Origin: Sphagnum compactum
Lineage: Eukaryota; Bryophyta; Sphagnopsida; Sphagnales
DNA length: 64,000 nt
Assembly (NCBI GenBank): GCA_965153455.1
Contig: OZ234500.1
Coordinates: 124,001-188,000 of the forward strand
Direction: 5' to 3'
Translations under genes and position numbers: made by a program
Notes under the pieces: model-generated
Told to the model about the DNA's origin: nothing
Database searches by the model: none
What the model saw: the letters and a program-made list of their open reading frames with translations, nothing else
Shown: positions 58,200 through 64,000 of the stretch, in pieces
Layout of the letters: every line of letters starts with the position of its first letter
Numbering within the stretch: position 1 is the stretch's first letter

Positions 58200-61100
58200 A
58201 CCCTATGAACTTGGGATTAATCCAAGTTTATATAATGCCAATTTAAATATTTCATAATTAAATATAATTCATTATTTTTTTAGAATATTCAAATATTATG
58301 ATGCCATGTGTATTAGTTCCTACTCTACCACAGATTTATAAGTTGTAATAAATTGTTGTCACTAATTTAAGTAGGATAATTTAAGATTTCATAAGTTGTC
58401 CATTGGACAATTCCAACTTAGAATTTGTTTGGTCCATTTCCAAGTGAGGCATGGAAATATGTGTTTTCATTTTTTTTTCAAAACTTTATTTTTAGCACTA
58501 TTCACGAGCAAATTTTCAATATTTATGCATCTCATTTTTTTTCAATATTCAATTCAAGTTGCATTATATTGTTCTTCATGCCTCAATTTCATATTGGCAC
58601 AAATTAGTGTTTCTTGCTTTAAAAACATTGCAATTTGTTCTCAAAGGCATTTGATTTTTTCTTATTAGTTTTATGCTTTTAGTCTTGGTGCAAATAAGAA
58701 GGATGTATTGTTTGTTACATATTGCATCATATCATTATTATCCATTGGTCTAAACTCATTTATATTAAGGTTATTTCAACATGTTATGTCATTATATATG
58801 AACATGTGTTGATTAATTAGATTTCATATAAATATGTTGACATTGTTCAAAAGATTGTTAACAAAGGAATAGATAACGATGCAAAAAGTAAGAATGGAAA
58901 AATGCTTTTGCATTTAGCATGTGTAAACAACTATAATGGAACCATTTTGATACTATTCATGGTATTCAATCTCTTTTTTAGTTTTTCTTGTTTCATAGAT
59001 CATAAATTGTACAAATTTGTATTTTTTTTGTAATTATTTGAATATTATGTGAGAGCTAAATGTATAAAAGGTAGGAAGGAGCAAATGTGAAATCACATTA
59101 TGAGTTTAATAATGATCCAACAAAAACATGTTTTGAATACAAAATAAAAATCAAGGTTGACCGTAAAATGAAAAACCTTAGAATTGTGTAGAATGGTGAT
59201 TTTATCACATACATTGTGATTTTTTATGGAGCATTTTTTGTTATGAGTTTTTTATGTTTTGGCATGTGCACATATTTTATGTCCTCTCTTTATGGTTTGC
59301 ATTCGTTTAAGGTGTTACATAAAACAAATGATGTTCATCTCATTATATGTGCATTATGTAAAAAAAAAGAAAATAAATAATTAATGAACCAAAAAATGAA
59401 GGATATAATTTTTTAATGCTTTTCCTCTATTTATTTTTCTTTTTGGTTAAAAACATATTTTGACATGTGTTTTGATAATTTGATTAAATATTATGCATGA
59501 CATCATTATTATGGAAGACTAGCCATATGACAGCAACCCACTTATGTTTCTACAAGCATGTTTTATATGACATGGGTATTTATCTTCACCAAAAAAAAAA
59601 CTGAAACATCTAAAACTTGCATATTTCTCAAACTATTTAAACAAGATGAAGGAAAAAATAAAATCAAATGAAATAAAACAAAAAAAAGTGATAATTAATT
59701 GAAGCAATGTCAATAATCCTTGAAGAAGTATACCCATGAATTTTTTTTCTAAATCCACGTTTTGAGATTTGTTGTCATGTAAATTCAAATTTAAACAAGA
59801 TTGGTTAACATTTTATGTGTGAAAACAAGATATTATACATGAAAAATCTCTTGTTCATTGTTACAAGATTTTGTACATTATATGAATAAATAAACTAAAA
59901 TAATTTTGTGAGTGTCTTGGGACAAAATCAATAGTTACAAACAATATATTGGGAAGATGGCATGTTTGACAATCCAAATTTTCTTATCATAAATATATGG
60001 AAAAACCTTTGCATCAATCTTTTGTTTAATAAAAATGACCTTTGTGTGCATTCATGATGGATTGAGTCTCTAATCTTTTCATTAGTTGTTTGAAGATTCA
60101 GTTTTTAAAAATTCAATTTGGAAACATGATTAATTATATGGGCAAATGACTAACAGTATCCTCACTTTAAATGTCATCGCTCAATAATAAAACTTAATAA
60201 ACTTAAATTATAAAAACTAATGATTTTTTTATTATATGAATTTGAAATATCCTTGGACTTTATAAAAACCCTTAAAATTGTTATTGACATTACAAAAAAG
60301 ATAAAATATGAAAATGTTACCATAAAATAGACATGAATTGATGAAATCAAATAGTTTGTATGTTTTTTTAACTCATTTGGTAATCACTGTCCCTTATGCA
60401 AATATGATCACATCATTCATATGAAAGTTTTATATTTATTTATAATTTTATGCCATTTTTACACTTTGATGCTCATGGATTTTGCACAAACATATTATTT
60501 TATGATTTTTTCACAAATTCTATTGAAATTTTGTGATGTGATTGAAAGATTTAGTGAACCAAAAAAAGGGAAATAATATTCTCCTCAATGTTCTTATTAT
60601 GTATTCCCTTTTTTTATTAAAAAATATTTTCATATGTGTTTTGATAATTTGATTAAAATGTATGCGTCACATCATTTCACATAACACATGAAAATAATAA
60701 ATGCATAGTTTGTTGGAATTTTCAAGAATATTTTATCATTAGCATAAATATTCAAAATCTCTTAATTATTCTACAAACATGTGTTGCAGTTTTCTTTGTA
60801 TTACATTAATCAAATGTATTTAATTAACCTTTAAAATATCATGAATCTATTAAATCATATATGTGTAGGGGTCGCAACTTTTTTTTAATGTGTGTCCATT
60901 GTTATTTGAATAGAATGCATGGAAAAATCAATGATTTATTGTCATAAAAGCTTTGCAAGAAAGAAAAGAAAATAACAAAAAAGGAAAAGAAGCAAAAGAA
61001 GTGATCTAGTTTGTGAATAATACACGAATGTTTCCAAATTAACATGGGCAAGATTGTTAAAACCATGCAAACTAACCACAACATTTTTTTTGTTTTATAA

Positions 61101-63040
61101 TTATAATTTTTTTCATTTTTTATGTAGTTGAAACATGTTCAAAATTTGAATTTGGATTTCAAATTTTACATTACTCAAACATTTAATATTTTGATTATAT
61201 CAATTGCATGATAATTATAAACACATATCAAAGGAACAACGTGTATTGGTTAGTGTTTTTTTTTTCATTTTTTTATTATAATGCCACCAATGAACAATAA
61301 ATGGAAACCTCTTTCTAAAACTTATATAAGAAAACCCCTTTTATAATTTGATTACTATAGGAGGAATATAAATCTATTGACATTGACGCAAAATTAAAAA
61401 GTAAAAAAATTTGTGATAGAATTTTTCTCACAATTTTTTAATGAAATTAATTATACTTAATACACTCATTCTAAACATCAAATTCATTAATATTTAATAG
61501 GAAATGATATCTAGCAATCTTGTAATATCACCTCCACACATGACTTGAAGATTTCAATTCATTTAACATTTCCAAAGTTTTTTGAACTTTCAAATTTGCT
61601 ATGATTATTATTAGGCCAAGATCCCAAAAGGAAATCCCAAGGATTTAACAAATGTACAAAAATCTAGACTTCCTTAATGAAAATTCAATTTGCTAGGGTC
61701 TTTTGGTTCAAGGTTGACCTAAATTTCTTCAACAACAAAAACACATTTAAACAATGCCAAGGATGATGAAAGATGATGAACAATAAAAAGATGAAGTTTT
61801 CAATAAGGAATGACAAAAGGACAACAAAAAATTTAACATGGGTATCAAAAAGGCACATTAGAAACACCAATGGCATTAAGTTGAACATAAAAAATTTCTT
61901 TTTGGGCAATGGGGGCCCAGCAAAAGGTTGAGGCTTCAAAGGCCTTGCATACAATGTCAAAAGACACCAAAGGCATCAAGAAGTACATAGGGGATGCTCA
62001 AAGCATTAAAGTCAAAAATATTTTATATTTCAAACAAAGGTTTGTTGAGAAACATGGTAGGAAGCATTGTACAAAAAATATTGGGTGACATTGGAAAGGG
62101 CCAATTTTTTTTTAAACAACAAAAGGCACCAAAAAAGACATCATGTGCCATAAATGTTAATATTTAATACATGAAAATCAAATTCATATTCTAGAATTAA
62201 TGGAAGTAAAAATGATTTCATGGACAATTTCCATGATCACAAATTATCAAAATATGGCAATCAATTATCATTTAAATGGTAATGTGAAATAATGTGAAAC
62301 TCAAGTTGAATTAAATGCATGGGAAGATGAACAACTTGTTTTAGAAGTTTTACAAGAAGGAACAAGGAAAGTAAAGAACATGGCAATAAAAAGGAAACAA
62401 AAAAAAGAAAAATTTAACTCATGCGATGTAATACTTCAATACGAATAGTTAGTCTAAATGTTAATAGTTAAATTAATCTTTGATTTTGAATTTTATGGTC
62501 ATGAATGTAATTTTTGAGCAAGGTCCCAAACTAAATAAAATCTTTCCCCCCTCCCCTATTCATCCTTCTCCCTTTTCATTTCTCTCCTATGTTTCCATAT
62601 GATTTCCAATAGTTCATCATTATTTGTGTCAATCTCAAATTTGATTTTATTCTACAACGTGGACATGAAAAAATGACATTCAAAGGTGCTTTATCATGTT
62701 CATGTAGGTGGGTAGGTGAAAAGAGTGAAATAATTAGGCTTGGAACAGGTAGTTATTTTAATAGATGGACAATAATAATAATAATTTTGGAATATAATAC
62801 TTGTTTTGAATAACGTAATTACACTATTACATAATTGACTTGAGGCCATAGACTTTAGATAAATCTAAGTACATAAACATTATTTACTTTTTTGACTCAT
62901 TTGTTAATGCCATGTTGGTACATTTGATGTGAAAGCCTATTCATTTTAATTGTTTAATATAAGTTTATTTCATTTCATCATCAATTTTGGTGTATGTTGA
63001 CAACAATTACACTAATGGAATGTTATGAATCTTTTTTTTT
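58200..63040. other. Long AT-rich region, no gene seen
   Basis: About 4.8 kb, very AT-rich, with no frame above about 90 codons and no recognisable domain. Short words such as TTTGATAATTTGATTAAA recur (about 59,470 and 60,640) together with flanking ATGCATGACATCATT / ATGCGTCACATCATT, indicating an old diverged dispersed repeat. Confidence 0.55.
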
Positions 63041-63049
63041 TCGTGGCAT

Positions 63050-63210
63050 TCACTTATATAGGTGGGCCAAAAGGGAGACACTCCACATTTCCATCTCAAA
63101 ATCTTGAAAGTATAAATCTACTTTGTGGAACTTCCTACATTTATTTATTTATTTTGCAATGAGTCAATTAAAATGATTCATTGAAAAAACAAGATTGAAC
63201 TTGGGAAACA
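63050..63210 (+). repeat. Dispersed repeat related to 1,420-1,560
   Basis: Shares TATATAGGTGGGC(G/C)AAA, the AGGCACTCC/AGACACTCC block, an ATCTTCAAA/ATCTTGAAA block and a CAATCAAA/CAATTAAA block in the same order with the left end of the window. Confidence 0.45.
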
Positions 63211-63329
63211 CCCCGATGATATAATTAATTTAAAGGTAAATAAGTATTAATTTCATTTTTTTTGTGGGATGTCTAATGGTATCACTACAAGAATTCACAG
63301 CTTTTTTTATTAGAAAAACTAGTCAAAAA

Positions 63330-63770
63330 GGACCCAAAAGTGAAAATGTTCAAGTTGACCAAGTCGTTAATTTGGATAAGTCAATTTCAACATGTCCATG
63401 TTGATTGGGTCTTTTTGACCAAGCCTATAGTGGGCACCTTGACTAGTCAATATGTCCATTATTCATTTCAGCACATAGTCAAATTGGTAGTCAATGTGTA
63501 TGTTGATTCGAAAGACACGTGGCATCACACCCACCATTGAGATAAATTATTTTCATTTCACCAAATTAGAATCTTCCGGCCATGATTTATGCCACGTGTT
63601 AGCATGTGGTGTAGTTTTTTGATGATGTGAATCAATGAAAACACTTTGGTGTTGCCACATGTTATTATGTAATTTGATTTCACGGTAACATGTGTTACAA
63701 TGGGGATGTTCACAAATGTGCCACGTGTTAACATATTATTCATTTGATGTTGTTGAATAGTCATATCTTC
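63330..63770. repeat. Region with repeated GGTCAA/TTGACC and CACGTG words
   Basis: 63,340-63,450 holds several TTGACC or GGTCAA-like words. 63,510-63,760 holds GACACGTGGCAT, ATGCCACGTGTTAGCATGTG, TGCCACATGTTATTATG and TGCCACGTGTTAACATAT. The first two form an inverted repeat about 60 bp apart. CACGTG is the plant G-box core and TTGAC the W-box core, but with no gene in view the role is open. Confidence 0.5.
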
Positions 63771-64000
63771 ATAACATTGTGCTAGGTTTTTTACAAGATT
63801 TGGTGTAAAGAAAAATGTGTTTAATCAACTATTATTGGTCAAATAATCTTTTCTCATATCTGACCATTTCTAGTTTTTAAAAAATAGCTTTCAAACTAAG
63901 TTTGGAGTGAAATGCTTCAATTTTGGATGTTTGTCTATACTACTATTGGTCTAGAGTACTAGACTATTGTTATGGTTTTCTTAAATGCATATAATTTTTA
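63771..64000. other. AT-rich end of window
   Basis: Nothing recognised. Confidence 0.5.

Noticed and set aside
58200-63040. Possible exons in the AT-rich region
   Set aside because: Only short, low-complexity frames; nothing matching a known family.
1-64000. tRNA or rRNA genes
   Set aside because: No convincing A/B-box pair, cloverleaf or rRNA core was seen by eye. A covariance-model scan would be decisive.

Overview
The window looks like a repeat-rich chromosome segment of a land plant, most likely a non-seed plant such as a bryophyte. Three things support this. It carries a Ty3/Gypsy chromovirus with a plant-type primer site matching initiator Met-tRNA. It holds relics of plant PPR and PHO1-type (SPX-EXS) genes. 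Above all, it holds a cluster of NB-ARC-LRR immune-receptor genes whose N-terminal domain is a SERAC1-like alpha/beta hydrolase. That hydrolase-NBS-LRR (HNL) architecture is known from liverworts such as Marchantia. No species can be named from sequence alone. Gene density is very low and most genes are broken.

Layout, left part: 1-4.76 kb is AT-rich sequence with short dispersed repeats and microsatellites. 4.76-7.34 kb is a truncated, inactive minus-strand chromovirus. 7.34-8.84 kb is an array of four copies of a repeat whose tip forms a small hairpin. About 11-12.3 kb holds a decayed minus-strand PHO1-like gene. 12.72-15.25 kb is a 333-bp satellite array. 15.5-17.24 kb is a direct tandem duplication. 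17.6-19.39 kb is a GC-rich, broken RecQ-like helicase. 19.39-28.6 kb is a large inverted repeat of the hairpin-tipped family, into which a young 7,240-bp chromovirus (21,014-28,253, TSD CATGT) has inserted. 28.77-29.4 kb is one more copy of that repeat.

Layout, right part: four HNL copies lie at 29.9-31.1 (minus, truncated), 36.6-38.7 (minus, broken), 42.2-46.3 (plus, best preserved) and 51.9-55.9 kb (minus, broken). Copies 3 and 4 plus their upstream flanks form an inverted segmental duplication, with convergent receptors and divergently transcribed upstream ORFs at 40.5-41.0 and 57.3-58.1 kb. PPR-gene debris fills 46.9-50.3 kb. Two minisatellites (35.88-36.57 kb with a 301-bp higher-order repeat, and 39.77-40.03 kb with telomere-like units) lie beside the cluster. 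58.2-64 kb is AT-rich with no recognisable gene.

Copy 3 is the only locus near a functional receptor. A five-exon model gives a 1,008-residue frame, but it contains one in-frame TGA in the hydrolase domain. Every copy also carries a degenerate second version of the catalytic-serine exon. The best candidates for something undescribed are that duplicated exon with the shared stop codon, the hairpin-tipped covarying repeat family, and the helicase fragment. No RNA genes, CRISPR arrays or bacterial-type features were seen.
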